Below are positions 50,579 through 59,181 of a stretch of 64,000 nucleotides of DNA, piece after piece (the first letter of the stretch is position 1; each line of letters starts with the position of its first letter). A program made the translations under genes and the position numbers. This stretch comes from Alphaproteobacteria bacterium (GTDB taxonomy: Bacteria; Myxococcota_A; UBA796; GCA-2862545): contig JACKER010000033.1 of NCBI GenBank assembly GCA_020632925.1, positions 7,818-71,817 of the forward strand, read 5' to 3'. The notes under the pieces are model-generated. The model did not search any database, was not told the origin of the DNA, and worked only from the letters and a program-made list of their open reading frames with translations.

Positions 50579-51769
50579 ATGCGGCGGTGGCGTGGCCTGA
50601 AGGCGCTGGTGCACGACGCGGTCGACGCGACCGCCGACCTCGTGCGCGAGGGGAACGACGCAAGTCACCGCCAGGTGCGGCGCGTGACCGATCGCATCGA
50701 CGGCATCGCCGGTCCGGCGCGCGTCATCGACGGCGTCGTGCGGCTCGGGACACACACGACCGTGGCGTCGGTCCAGGCCGTGAACCGCGTGGTGGAGGCG
50801 CTGACGGACGTGGCGCTGGACGCGACCGTGGCGGTCGACCCCGCGCCCGCGGAGCCCCCGATCCCGCTGCGCTCGGACATCGTCGGCTCGGCGGCCTGGA
50901 TCGCGGACGCCGCGCTGGCCGCGGTGAACGGGGCGGTCGGCGACCACCTGGCGGCCAGGGGCAACGGGCTCGACCTCGGGATGGCGCTGCGCCTCGGGGA
51001 CCGGTACCTCGACGGCGGTCCGGTCGACGTGAGCGGGCCGGTCGTGGTGTTGGTCCACGGGCTGGCGACGACCGAATGGTGCTGGGCGCTCGAGGCCGAG
51101 GCGTACCACGGCGATCCGGCGGCCACCTTCGGCTCGATGCTCGAGGCCGACGCCGGGCTCACACCGATCTACGCCCGGTACAACACCGGTCGGGCCGTCG
51201 CCGAGAACGGGCGCACCCTGGCGGAGCAGCTCGAGGCGCTCGTCGCGGGCGGCGCGATCACGCGGGTGGTGCTGGTCGGCCACAGCATGGGCGGCCTCGT
51301 GGCCCGATCGGCCTGCGACCACGCCGTGCGGTCCGGTCACCGCTGGCTCGCGCTCGTGGACCTCGTGGTCTCGCTGGGGACGCCGCACCAGGGCGCTCCG
51401 CTCGCGCGGCTCGGCGCGTCCGCGACGAGCGGCCTGCTCGCGATCGACGTGCCCACCACGCAGGTGCTCGCGCGGGTGCTGGCGGCCCGCAGCGCGGGGG
51501 TGCGGGACCTCGAGCACGGCGACGTGCCGCTGCTGGACGGCGTCCGGTACGCGTTCCTGTCCGCGACCGTCACCGAGGACCCGGAGCACCCGGCCGGTCG
51601 CTGGCTCGGGGACCTGCTGGTCCAGGTGGGGAGCGCCTCGGGCCCACGAGGCGTGGAGGAGCGCACGTTCCCCATCCACACCGCGACCTTCGGTGGCGTG
51701 ATGCACCACCAGCTCCAGTGCCACCCGGCGGTGTACCGCCAGCTGCGGGAGCTCGTCGTCGGAGAGTGA
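50579..51769 (+). CDS. alpha/beta hydrolase, lipase/PGAP1-like
   Basis: A 396-residue hydrolase. The N-terminal 150 residues are amphipathic helices (LKALVHDAVDATADLV, VQAVNRVVEALTDVAL) that may sit on a membrane. The catalytic domain has VVVLVHGLATTEW for the oxyanion loop near 158, VVLVGHSMGGLVAR with the nucleophile Ser near 236, VSLGTPHQGAPLA, an Asp region (HGDVPLLDGVRY) and a late FGGVMHHQLQCHP His region. The spread fits triacylglycerol-lipase or esterase types acting on lipids. No signal peptide is seen. ATG at 50579 has TAGGCG five bases upstream and no Shine-Dalgarno. Confidence 0.9.
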   Translation: MRRWRGLKALVHDAVDATADLVREGNDASHRQVRRVTDRIDGIAGPARVIDGVVRLGTHTTVASVQAVNRVVEALTDVALDATVAVDPAPAEPPIPLRSDIVGSAAWIADAALAAVNGAVGDHLAARGNGLDLGMALRLGDRYLDGGPVDVSGPVVVLVHGLATTEWCWALEAEAYHGDPAATFGSMLEADAGLTPIYARYNTGRAVAENGRTLAEQLEALVAGGAITRVVLVGHSMGGLVARSACDHAVRSGHRWLALVDLVVSLGTPHQGAPLARLGASATSGLLAIDVPTTQVLARVLAARSAGVRDLEHGDVPLLDGVRYAFLSATVTEDPEHPAGRWLGDLLVQVGSASGPRGVEERTFPIHTATFGGVMHHQLQCHPAVYRQLRELVVGE

Positions 51770-51779
51770 CGCCTGTCGT

Positions 51780-51799
51780 CGATCGTGGACGTACGATCG
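51780..51799. promoter_or_regulatory. 7-bp inverted repeat (CGATCGT / ACGATCG)
   Basis: A perfect 7-bp stem with a 6-base loop, starting 11 bases after the lipase stop. No T-tract follows, so it is a weak terminator candidate. The right arm contains TACGAT (51792-51797), a TANNNT hexamer, so an operator over the promoter of the 51871 gene is equally possible. The remaining gap up to 51870 shows only a GGAGG. Confidence 0.4.
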
Positions 51800-51870
51800 C
51801 CGAGAACCCGCCTTCTCCCGTCACGCACGCCTGGAACGCCGGCTGCATCGGACCGCGGGTGGAGGCCCCC

Positions 51871-53283
51871 ATGCGAATCCACCCCGCGCTCGTCGCTCTC
51901 GTCACCACGACCCTCGGCTGTACCGACCGTGTCGTCGCCTCCGGCGACGTCGCCCTCGAACCCGTCTCGTCCGAACCCGGCGCGCCCTGGGTCGCGCGGA
52001 TGACCTGGGACGACGGCATCGCCCATCCGGGCACGGAGCTGCGCCTGCTGCGCTCGCACCTCCCCTGCTCCTTCGGCTGCGCGACGGACGACCTGGAGGT
52101 GGTGAACGCCGTGCAGGTCCAGGCCGGCGACACCGAGACCACGCTCGGTCCGGTCCTGCTCCCCGGCGGCTTCCGGTACGTCGCGACCGTCTGGCTCGTG
52201 GACGAGGTGGACGGGCTGTCCTGGTACGGGACGAACTCCGCCGAGGCCAGGACCCCGGTGCAGCCCATCGAGCATCCGGACGCGCTCGTCGGGACCACGT
52301 TCGCCTCCCGGGGCGACACGTTCGTCGTCGACGGGGTCTTCGCGGGCCTGCAGGAGGTCCTCCACACCGTCTGGCTGCCCACGCTCACGATCGACGCCGT
52401 GGTCGGCGATCGCGTGTCGGCCACCCTGGCCTACACCGAGCCCACGATCGACGACCGGCCCACCCAGCGGGTGTGCACGTCCACCACCTCGCTCACGGGC
52501 CGGCTCGCGAACCCGGAGGTGACGTTCGACCCGACCGATCTCACCGTCGTGACCGGCATGGGGTCCACCCGGGTCTATGGCACCGTCGTCACCGCGCAGG
52601 TGCTGGACGAGGGCCGGATGCTCGGGGACGTGCGCTTCTCGGGCAGCTTCGACCTGCGTGACATCGTGGACGAGCTGGGCGGGGATCTCGCTGGCGTCTG
52701 CGGCACGGGCGACGCCAACCAGTGCGAGCCCTGCCCCGACGGCGAGCAGGCCTGCGCCTGGGTGGACGCGCACCACGTCGTCGCCGAGCCCTGGGACGTT
52801 CGCATCGAGCGGGGTTCGGATGCCTGCGGCATCGAGGGGGACCTGGCGCGCTGGGACTTCGAGAACGAGCTGATCTACACGGCGGAGCGAGGAAGTGACC
52901 TCGTTCGCGCACTGGCCTTCGACGGCAGCGAGGTCTGGCGGGCCGAGGTCGGCGGCGCCGTCGACATGTTGGTGTATTCGGACGGCGACCTCCTCCCGGT
53001 CGAGGCGGGCCCTGACGGGTACACCTGGTGGAGGCTCGCGCGCGCGACCGGCGCCGAGTCCGAGGAGCGGTCGGGGGACGACCTGCCCGAGGACGCCGCG
53101 GTCGGCGACATCGCCGTCGCCGGGTACTTCGCGTCGCTGCTGTTCTTCCTCTGGGGCGGGGTGCCGATGCCGGGCTGCTCGATCAGCGCGCTGATGGTGG
53201 GGGCCGTCCCGACGGGGGCCCTGTGGATGTCGATGGCAGCGGCCCTCGGGCGTCGCCGGTCGCGCTCACCCGCCGCTCGGTAG
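51871..53283 (+). CDS. surface lipoprotein with MYXO-CTERM-like end
   Basis: A 470-residue protein. ATG at 51871 has GGAGG five bases upstream. MRIHPALVALVTTTLGC gives lipobox TLGC at Cys17. A fibronectin-like beta segment (WVARMTWDDGIAHPGTELRL) with paired cysteines follows, then beta-rich regions and a Cys cluster (GVCGTGDANQCEPCPDGEQA). The C-terminus has a hydrophobic run, PGCSISALMVGAVP, another hydrophobic run and RRRSR, like a MYXO-CTERM tail. A protein with both a lipid anchor and a sorting tail is unusual. Its end overlaps the converging lipoprotein gene by 18 bases. Function unknown. Confidence 0.83.
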   Translation: MRIHPALVALVTTTLGCTDRVVASGDVALEPVSSEPGAPWVARMTWDDGIAHPGTELRLLRSHLPCSFGCATDDLEVVNAVQVQAGDTETTLGPVLLPGGFRYVATVWLVDEVDGLSWYGTNSAEARTPVQPIEHPDALVGTTFASRGDTFVVDGVFAGLQEVLHTVWLPTLTIDAVVGDRVSATLAYTEPTIDDRPTQRVCTSTTSLTGRLANPEVTFDPTDLTVVTGMGSTRVYGTVVTAQVLDEGRMLGDVRFSGSFDLRDIVDELGGDLAGVCGTGDANQCEPCPDGEQACAWVDAHHVVAEPWDVRIERGSDACGIEGDLARWDFENELIYTAERGSDLVRALAFDGSEVWRAEVGGAVDMLVYSDGDLLPVEAGPDGYTWWRLARATGAESEERSGDDLPEDAAVGDIAVAGYFASLLFFLWGGVPMPGCSISALMVGAVPTGALWMSMAAALGRRRSRSPAAR

Positions 53284-53859
53284 CAGCACGATGGAGGCCG
53301 GCGTGGTGACCACGATCAGCGGTCCGCTCGGATCGTCGGTGAAGCCGCCGTCGTCCACGCTGCCGCCGTCGAGCAGGAGCCGGTAGGGCTGGTCGGGCAG
53401 GGTGAGCGTGACATCGCCGAGCGTCGAGATCTGCAGGCGCTCGAGGTGGTCCTCGGTGTCGACGGTCACCTCGACGGGGTCCTCCGCCGTCTCCCAGGCC
53501 ACCTGCCCGCGTCCGCGCAGGTCCGTGCTCTGCAGCGAGATCCACAGCTCGTCCAGCGACACGTCCAGGCTCACCGAGCGCGTCCAGATCGCGGTCGTCG
53601 GCGGACGCGAGCGCTTCATCTGCAGCTCGACGAGGTCCACGTCGACCACGCGGAGCACCGTCTCCTCCCGCTCCACGCCGCCGCCCCGCAGGCCCTGGAG
53701 GGCGAGGTTGCAGGTGTCGCCCCGATCCGGGTCGCGCGTGTCCACCACCAGGTCGGGGCCGCGGAGCTCCAGGGCGCGCGCGTCGGTGCAGTCCAGGTTG
53801 CGCTGGTTCCACAGCTCGTCGGCGCAGCCCGTCAGCGCCAGCAGCAGCGCGGCCCTCAC
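53266..53859 (-). CDS. small beta-rich lipoprotein, third gene of kinase operon
   Basis: A 197-residue lipoprotein. GTG at 53859 overlaps the upstream stop (GTGA). MRAALLLALTGC gives lipobox LTGC at Cys12. Two more cysteines (LDCTDA, DTCNLA) precede a beta-rich body (VLRVVDVDLVELQMKRSRPP, LQISTLGDVTLTLPDQPYRL). I recognise no family. Placed downstream of a receptor-like kinase and a PEGA-like exported protein, it may be part of the same envelope-sensing unit; that is inference from coupling. Confidence 0.83.
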   Translation of the reverse strand: MRAALLLALTGCADELWNQRNLDCTDARALELRGPDLVVDTRDPDRGDTCNLALQGLRGGGVEREETVLRVVDVDLVELQMKRSRPPTTAIWTRSVSLDVSLDELWISLQSTDLRGRGQVAWETAEDPVEVTVDTEDHLERLQISTLGDVTLTLPDQPYRLLLDGGSVDDGGFTDDPSGPLIVVTTPASIVLLPSGG

Positions 53860-54809
53860 GGGTTGCCCACCAGCGCGCGGTTCGCGGCGCCCTCGATGTC
53901 GCCCCGCAGGCCCTTGCGGCGGGAGGCGAGGCCGATCTCCAGCGCTCCGCTTCCCACCGTCAGCCCTGCTCCCAGCACCGTCAGGCCCACGGAGAGCGGC
54001 GCGTCGAGGTTGTGACCCGTCGTGGCGTCCCAGCCCACCAGGTAGGTGCCGTAGGCGGCGACGACACCCGCCGTCACCGTCGCGACCTGCAGCGTGGCGT
54101 TCGACCGGTACAGCCGGAGCGCGGCGCGGCCTTCGGGGTCGGCGGACGCCAGCGGCTGGACCTGCAGGCGCCAGGACAGCGCGGTCCCCGCCGCGTCGGC
54201 GTACCGGGCGCCCTTCCGCGTCACCGGCGGATGGATGTCTCCGAAGGGAACCGCCGTCGCGAGCCGGGTCGTCGGCGCCTCGTCCGCCGCGCTCGCGACC
54301 GCGACCTCCACCGTGTCGCCCGCCTCCACCTGGAGCAGCCTCGCGAACCGGGCACGCTCGCCGTCGCCGACCTGGAGGAGGTGCAGCCCGGCGGACACGG
54401 GCTCGTCGCGCCACGGCCTCCCGTCGAGCGTGGCGTGGTCGTCCGGGGAGGCGTCCCGCACGACCAGGGTGCCCGATCCCTCCGGAGGGACCGCGGCCTC
54501 CCAGCGCGCTCGGGCCTGGGCGCCGAAGTCGGGGTTCCAGGTGCTCGCGTCGGCGGACCGGGCGGCGGCGAAGGCGACGTCCGCGCGAGGATCGTCGAGG
54601 AACGACCAGATCATCGCGCGCGTCGCCCAGAACGCGGCGAGGTCGGCGGGGGTCGCGGGTCCCGTGCATCCGAAGCCCGCCACGGCCTCGGTGAGGCCGA
54701 GCTCCGCGTCGCGGAGGTAGTAGCTGACGACGTCGGCGGCGGCGCCCGCGATGGCGGCGTCGGGCGCGGGGCAGTCCGCGAGCGCCGTGGTGGCGAGCCA
54801 GGCGATCAC
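53856..54809 (-). CDS. exported protein with membrane segments near C-terminus
   Basis: A 317-residue protein. GTG at 54809 overlaps the kinase stop (GTGA). MIAWLATTALA is an 11-residue signal with cleavage before DCPAPD. Residues 20-105 are helical with one further Cys. Residues 110-175 resemble PEGA-type beta repeats (GTLVVRDASPDDHATLDGRP, GLHLLQVGDGERARF). Two hydrophobic segments lie near 245-300 (VATVTAGVVAAYGTYLVGW, VGLTVLGAGLTVGSGALEI). The layout (helical repeat, PEGA-like domain, membrane pair) is common beside myxobacterial kinases. Its stop overlaps the next GTG. Confidence 0.83.
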   Translation of the reverse strand: MIAWLATTALADCPAPDAAIAGAAADVVSYYLRDAELGLTEAVAGFGCTGPATPADLAAFWATRAMIWSFLDDPRADVAFAAARSADASTWNPDFGAQARARWEAAVPPEGSGTLVVRDASPDDHATLDGRPWRDEPVSAGLHLLQVGDGERARFARLLQVEAGDTVEVAVASAADEAPTTRLATAVPFGDIHPPVTRKGARYADAAGTALSWRLQVQPLASADPEGRAALRLYRSNATLQVATVTAGVVAAYGTYLVGWDATTGHNLDAPLSVGLTVLGAGLTVGSGALEIGLASRRKGLRGDIEGAANRALVGNP

Positions 54810-56938
54810 TGACGCGGCTTCCAGCTGTCGGCGGCCGCGTCCCAGTGCCAGCCGGTCGGGCTCGCGGGATCGACGGTGATCGACTGCGTGCCCACGCGGT
54901 CGTCCACCCGGAGCTCGATCCGGTGGGTGCCGTGGTCGACGGGCAGCTTCAGCGGCGTGGTGCCCACCTGCTCGCCGTCGACGCTGACCACCGCCCCCAC
55001 CGGTGCGGACGTGAACAGCAGCTCGGTCCGTGGCGCCGGGGCCGTCCGTGACGTGCAGGGATCGCTCGTCCCGGCGGCGGCCAGGCACAGCGCCATCGCA
55101 GGCGCCGGATCGCGGGCGAAGTCCGACAGGACCTCGGCCCAGGCGGCGGCGCTGTTGCGCGCCTCCAGCCGGAGGGCGTCGTCCCGCGGCGAGGCGGCCC
55201 ACCGGGCGCTCGCGACCCGCGCCACGATCTCGTGGGCGCGGGACACGTGGGACACCCGCTCGGCCCCGCGCCACGCGTCCTTGCGCTCGAGGGAGCGCTC
55301 CGCCCACAGGGCCGCGTCCGGGTCGCTCGAAGCGGCGCCGAACAGGTGCTCCGACCACGCGAGCATCATGTCCGGGTCCGAGCGGGTCACGAGCTCGAAG
55401 AACACGGGCTGCTCGCGCTCGTAGGCCGAGCAGTCGCCGGCGGAGCACCGGGCGCGCGCGTCGACGAGCAACACCCGGCCCAGCGTGTCCCGCTCGGTCT
55501 GCTTGCGCGTGGTGTCACGCATCGCGGCCGCCAGACAGGCGCGGGTGTCCGCGGGGAGCTGCCCGAGGAGCGCGGGTGCCTCGAGCGCGCTCGGATCACC
55601 GCAGCTCGGAGCGCCGGCCGTCGGTTCGGGGTTCGTCGCCGGTGCCGTCGACGGCACCGTGGGCCTGGTGGGTGGCGGCGTGGTGACGGGCTCGGGCGCC
55701 GGCTCGGACACCGGTGGCGGTGTGGGCACCACCGAAGGCTCGGGTGACTTCTCGATGGTCTCGGCGGGGCCGACCGCCGGATCGCGCAGCGCCCACCAGG
55801 TCCCCGCCAGACCGAGCCCCCCGAGCGCGACCAGCCCGACACCCGCCATGCCGACGAGGCCCAGCGCGGGCAGCCACCACGATCGGCCGGACCGGACGGC
55901 CACCGCGGGAGGCGGCGTCGCGACCTCCAGCTCGGCGCTGGGGAAGGCCGCTGTCGGCGGGGAAGCCGTGTCCCCCAGGGAGGCGACGGTGAGCGAGCGT
56001 CCGATCAGCACGCCGTCCTGCTCGGGGGCGGCAGGCCAGGCGTGGTCGCGACACCACCGCGTCAGGCGCGTCCCCCCGAGCGCCTCGGCCAGGTCCTCGA
56101 GCCGCGGTCCCAGGTCGGCCATCGCGGGGCGCTCGTCGGCGCCGTAGGCCAGCAGCGCGGCGAGCATCTCCCGGAGCGGCGCTGGCTCGATGCCCTCCAG
56201 CGCGCTTCGGATGCGCAGCCGGTGCGACGGCTCGTCCATCGCCAGGTGGAACAGCTCCTTGCTGCCCAGATCGAGGAGCGGCCGGTGCGCGACCGCCTCG
56301 TAGAGCGTGCAGCCCAGCGAGAACACGTCCGCGGGCGGCCCGTCCTGCGCGTCGCGGTCGAAGCGCTCCGGCGCGAGGTAGGGGAAGCTGCCGATCAGCG
56401 CGTCGGCGCGGGTGCTCGCCGAGCGCTCCAGCCCCGCCGCCTTCGCGATGCCGAAGTCGAGCAGCTTCACCTCGCCGTGGCGTCCGATCCGGATGTTCGC
56501 CGGCTTGATGTCGCGGTGGAGCAGGTGGAGTGGCTCGCCGGACGGCCCGGGCCGGTGCCAGGCGGCGTGCAGGGCGTCGGCGACGCGCGCCAGGGCCTCG
56601 CAGGTGGCGCCCGGACCGATCGGGTCGTCGCCCGTGCAGCAGGCGTCGAGGTCCGCGCCGTCGACGTACTCCGCGACCAACGCCACCCGCCCGTCGAGCG
56701 ACACGAGCTCGTGGACGCGCAGCAGGTTCGGGTGGTTCAACCAGGCCAGCAGGCGTGCCTCGTCGACCAGGCGTTGGACGGCCTGGCTACGCGGATCGAG
56801 CCCCTCGCGCAGGACCTTGACCGCGACCTCGGAGCGCAGCCCGCCCGACGCGAGGCGATCCGCGAGGTAGACCTCGCCGAATCCGCCGGCCCCCAGGCAA
56901 CGGCGCAGCTCCAGCGTGGCAGCTTCCGCGGTCGTCAC
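54806..56938 (-). CDS. Ser/Thr protein kinase with membrane helix and PEGA-like C-domain
   Basis: A 710-residue receptor-like kinase. The kinase domain spans about 8-285: GAGGFGEVYLA, VAVKVL (Lys41), HRDIKPANIR (141-143), DFGIAKA (161-163), YLAPERF (188). A membrane helix at 354-383 is followed by a Pro/Thr spacer (395-440), a helical region with several cysteines, and a PEGA-like beta domain near 640-690 (SAPVGAVVSVDGEQVGTTPL). GTG at 56938 has TACAGT six bases upstream with no Shine-Dalgarno, so a leaderless start is likely. It heads an operon with two exported proteins that overlap by four bases each. Confidence 0.93.
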   Translation of the reverse strand: MTTAEAATLELRRCLGAGGFGEVYLADRLASGGLRSEVAVKVLREGLDPRSQAVQRLVDEARLLAWLNHPNLLRVHELVSLDGRVALVAEYVDGADLDACCTGDDPIGPGATCEALARVADALHAAWHRPGPSGEPLHLLHRDIKPANIRIGRHGEVKLLDFGIAKAAGLERSASTRADALIGSFPYLAPERFDRDAQDGPPADVFSLGCTLYEAVAHRPLLDLGSKELFHLAMDEPSHRLRIRSALEGIEPAPLREMLAALLAYGADERPAMADLGPRLEDLAEALGGTRLTRWCRDHAWPAAPEQDGVLIGRSLTVASLGDTASPPTAAFPSAELEVATPPPAVAVRSGRSWWLPALGLVGMAGVGLVALGGLGLAGTWWALRDPAVGPAETIEKSPEPSVVPTPPPVSEPAPEPVTTPPPTRPTVPSTAPATNPEPTAGAPSCGDPSALEAPALLGQLPADTRACLAAAMRDTTRKQTERDTLGRVLLVDARARCSAGDCSAYEREQPVFFELVTRSDPDMMLAWSEHLFGAASSDPDAALWAERSLERKDAWRGAERVSHVSRAHEIVARVASARWAASPRDDALRLEARNSAAAWAEVLSDFARDPAPAMALCLAAAGTSDPCTSRTAPAPRTELLFTSAPVGAVVSVDGEQVGTTPLKLPVDHGTHRIELRVDDRVGTQSITVDPASPTGWHWDAAADSWKPRQ

Positions 56939-56944
56939 CGGGTG

Positions 56945-56950
56945 ACTGTA
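56945..56950 (-). promoter_or_regulatory. candidate -10 (TACAGT), leaderless start of 56938
   Basis: It ends six bases before the GTG at 56938 in gene orientation, with CACCCG between and no Shine-Dalgarno. The same 84-base divergent gap holds TAAGCT at 56980-56985 for the opposite gene. Confidence 0.5.
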
Positions 56951-56979
56951 CGGGAGCCGTGCGCGGTTGGCCACTGGCG

Positions 56980-56985
56980 TAAGCT
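56980..56985 (+). promoter_or_regulatory. candidate -10 (TAAGCT) of 57023-57877
   Basis: It lies 37 bases upstream of the GTG at 57023, ahead of the GGGGGGAAGG ribosome site. Confidence 0.35.
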
Positions 56986-57022
56986 GGGACGTGGGACGGC
57001 GTTCGTCGACCAGGGGGGAAGG

Positions 57023-57877
57023 GTGCGTCGCTGGTCGCTGGTCGGGATCGGAGTGCTCGGGGTGGCGTGCGGTGGCGGCGAGCGGGAGGACGGACCGCCG
57101 ACGACCATCGGGCCGATCCTGGAGGCGCAGCAGGTGCGGCGGCGCACGCCGCCCCAGGTCGAGGAGAGCGTCGTCCGCCATGCCGCGGAGGTCGCTGCGC
57201 GGGAGGCCGAGCTAGCGATGCGCGCCGAGACCGAGCGCCTGCTCGCCGAGGCCCGCGCGAAGGAGGCGGCGCTCGAGCAGCTCGCCGCCCTCGATCCCGG
57301 ACGTGGCCAGACGCTCGAGGATCTCGCGGTGGCGCGCCGCGTGCGGGAGGATCTCGAGCGCGATCAGCGGACCTGGGAACCACCGTGGCCGAGCCCGGGT
57401 TCGCCGGCTCCGGGCCTGGCGTGCAGCCTGGACGGGGACTGTGTCGCGCTGAGCACGCGCGGGTGCGGGTTCGACCCGATCGCGGTGAACGGCGCCTACG
57501 CGGAGGCCCTCGCGCCCGCCATGGCCAGGCTGCTCGGTGATCTCGGGTGTGGCGAGGCGATGCCGCTGCCGGAGGTCGGCTGCCGACAGGGGTACTGTGC
57601 CATCGGGCCCGAGCCGATCGCCGGCCTGCCGGAGCGCGTGCTCGAGGGTGGACGCTACGCCTTCGTCGACCCGGAGCTCCGCGCGTTGGGCGTGCGTTGG
57701 GGCGGTACGGAGCGACCCGCCATGGACCTCGACGCCGCCATGCGGGAGCGCCGGAACCAACTCGACGTCCTCGTGGCGCAGCTGCGCGCGGAGGCCGAGC
57801 GCGATCCGACGCCCGAGAACCTCCGCGCGGTGCGGGACATGGAGGCCATCCTCTCCCAGCTCCCGCCTCCTCCGTAG
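57023..57877 (+). CDS. coiled-coil lipoprotein
   Basis: A 284-residue lipoprotein. GTG at 57023 follows GGGGGGAAGG. MRRWSLVGIGVLGVAC has lipobox GVAC at Cys16. Residues 50-115 are a strong coiled coil (ESVVRHAAEVAAREAELAMR, ETERLLAEARAKEAALEQLA). A compact Cys-rich part follows (LACSLDGDCVALSTRGCGFD, GCRQGYCAIGP), and another helical stretch closes the protein. I recognise no family. It is divergent from the second kinase and is followed after 34 bases by the DUF924 gene. Confidence 0.85.
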   Translation: MRRWSLVGIGVLGVACGGGEREDGPPTTIGPILEAQQVRRRTPPQVEESVVRHAAEVAAREAELAMRAETERLLAEARAKEAALEQLAALDPGRGQTLEDLAVARRVREDLERDQRTWEPPWPSPGSPAPGLACSLDGDCVALSTRGCGFDPIAVNGAYAEALAPAMARLLGDLGCGEAMPLPEVGCRQGYCAIGPEPIAGLPERVLEGGRYAFVDPELRALGVRWGGTERPAMDLDAAMRERRNQLDVLVAQLRAEAERDPTPENLRAVRDMEAILSQLPPPP

Positions 57878-57911
57878 GTGGACGTTACGGGGCCCGACCG
57901 GAGGGTGGAGC

Positions 57912-58511
57912 ATGCCGAACGCCGCGGACGTCCTGATCTCCTGGTTCGGCACCGCCGATCTGCGCGCGCTGCCCGACGAGGAGCACCGGCGCCGCTGGTA
58001 CGCGGGCGGCGATGCGCTGGACGCCGAGATCCGCCAACGCTTCGGTGCGCTGCTCGACGATCCGGAGGCGCTCGCCGGCTGGGAGGGCGAGGACGGCCGT
58101 CTGGCCGCGATCGTGGTGCTGGACCAGTTCTCTCGCAACGCGTTCCGCGGGACGGCACGGGCCTTCGCCACCGACGGGCTGGCGCTCGCGCTGGCCCGCG
58201 AGCTCGTGGCGCGCGGCGGGGAGCGCGGTTTCGGCGTCCACCAGCGCGGGTTCGCGTACCTCCCGTTCATGCACGCCGAGGAGCTGGCGGCGCAGGACCA
58301 GGCGCTCGCGCTCTACGAGCGGCTGGCGGCCGATCACCCCTCCGCTGCCGCCAACCTGGACTACGCGAAGCGCCACCGGGACATCGTGGTCCGCTTCGGG
58401 CGCTTCCCCGGGCGCAACCCCGCGCTGGGGCGGCCCGACACGGCCGAGGAGCTGGCCTGGCTCGAGGCGGGGGGTGACACCTTCGGAGCACGCCCGCAGA
58501 CCCGCGCCTGA
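57912..58511 (+). CDS. DUF924 family protein
   Basis: A 199-residue all-helical cytosolic protein with the DUF924 blocks: VLISWFGTADLRALP, RRRWYAGGDALDAEIRQRFG, AAIVVLDQFSRNAFRGTARA, FAYLPFMHAEELAAQDQALA and RHRDIVVRFGRFPGRNPALG. This is nearly the full usual family length (about 180-200). The role is unknown; related proteins are described as TPR-like helical proteins. ATG at 57912 has GGAG four bases upstream. It ends one base before the converging ceramidase-like gene. Confidence 0.93.
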   Translation: MPNAADVLISWFGTADLRALPDEEHRRRWYAGGDALDAEIRQRFGALLDDPEALAGWEGEDGRLAAIVVLDQFSRNAFRGTARAFATDGLALALARELVARGGERGFGVHQRGFAYLPFMHAEELAAQDQALALYERLAADHPSAAANLDYAKRHRDIVVRFGRFPGRNPALGRPDTAEELAWLEAGGDTFGARPQTRA

Positions 58512-58512
58512 A

Positions 58513-59175
58513 TCAGCGGCCGAAACGCAGGGCGTAGAAGCGATAGAGCCGCTCGATGCTCGCGGCGTTGAGCAGGTGCCAGACGGCGTGGCCCGTCAGC
58601 AGGTGGTTCGTCGGCGCACACAGCAGGCCGGTGATGTCGGTGATCCAGACGGCGAAGGCCGCGAGGAAGATCAGGATGCCCCGCTGGAGGTTCAGGAAGG
58701 TCGCGGGTTCCGCGCTGCGCGAGCGGTGGACGAGCTCCCAGCCGAGCCCGGTCGCGAGCTGCACCGCGAACAGGGGGATGCCCGCCGGGCGCACGACGAG
58801 CAGCAGGGCGGTGCTCGCGATCACCGACCCCACGTAGGCCAGGGCCGTCGTGCTCGGCGACCACCGCCACGCCCGCGCCGCCGCGAACGACAGGATGAGG
58901 CAGGACAGCATGAACATCCCGGCCTGATCGAGCAGCTCCCCGACGAACGTGCCGGTGCCGTGGAACGCGATCGAGCCGAGCCCGATGAGGATCTCGGCCA
59001 GCGAGGCCACCCCGAGCCTCGGGTCGCGCGCCCTGGAGGCGTCGGCGAGCAGCCAGCCACCGACCACGACGTACGCCAGCGAGGACCAGGTGTTCGAGGG
59101 CTCGACGACCCAGGCGCACAGCCGCTCCTCGCAGAAGGCGACCGTTCCGGGGTCGAAAGCGTCCCAGGGGCACAT
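58513..59175 (-). CDS. ceramidase-like CREST membrane hydrolase
   Basis: A 220-residue membrane protein with about seven segments. It shows the alkaline-ceramidase/CREST pattern: CEERLCAWVVEPSNTWSSLA near residues 15-34, the Ser-His-Asp set in GLGSIAFHGTGTFVGELLDQ, and the closing HAVWHLLNAASIERLY with two His for zinc. In eukaryotes such enzymes hydrolyse ceramides; in bacteria the substrate is unknown, though sphingolipids occur in several myxobacteria. ATG at 59175 has TAGACG six bases upstream and only GGGCGGG between. It is divergent from the CotH-like gene across 52 bases. Confidence 0.9.
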   Translation of the reverse strand: MCPWDAFDPGTVAFCEERLCAWVVEPSNTWSSLAYVVVGGWLLADASRARDPRLGVASLAEILIGLGSIAFHGTGTFVGELLDQAGMFMLSCLILSFAAARAWRWSPSTTALAYVGSVIASTALLLVVRPAGIPLFAVQLATGLGWELVHRSRSAEPATFLNLQRGILIFLAAFAVWITDITGLLCAPTNHLLTGHAVWHLLNAASIERLYRFYALRFGR

Positions 59176-59181
59176 CCCGCC

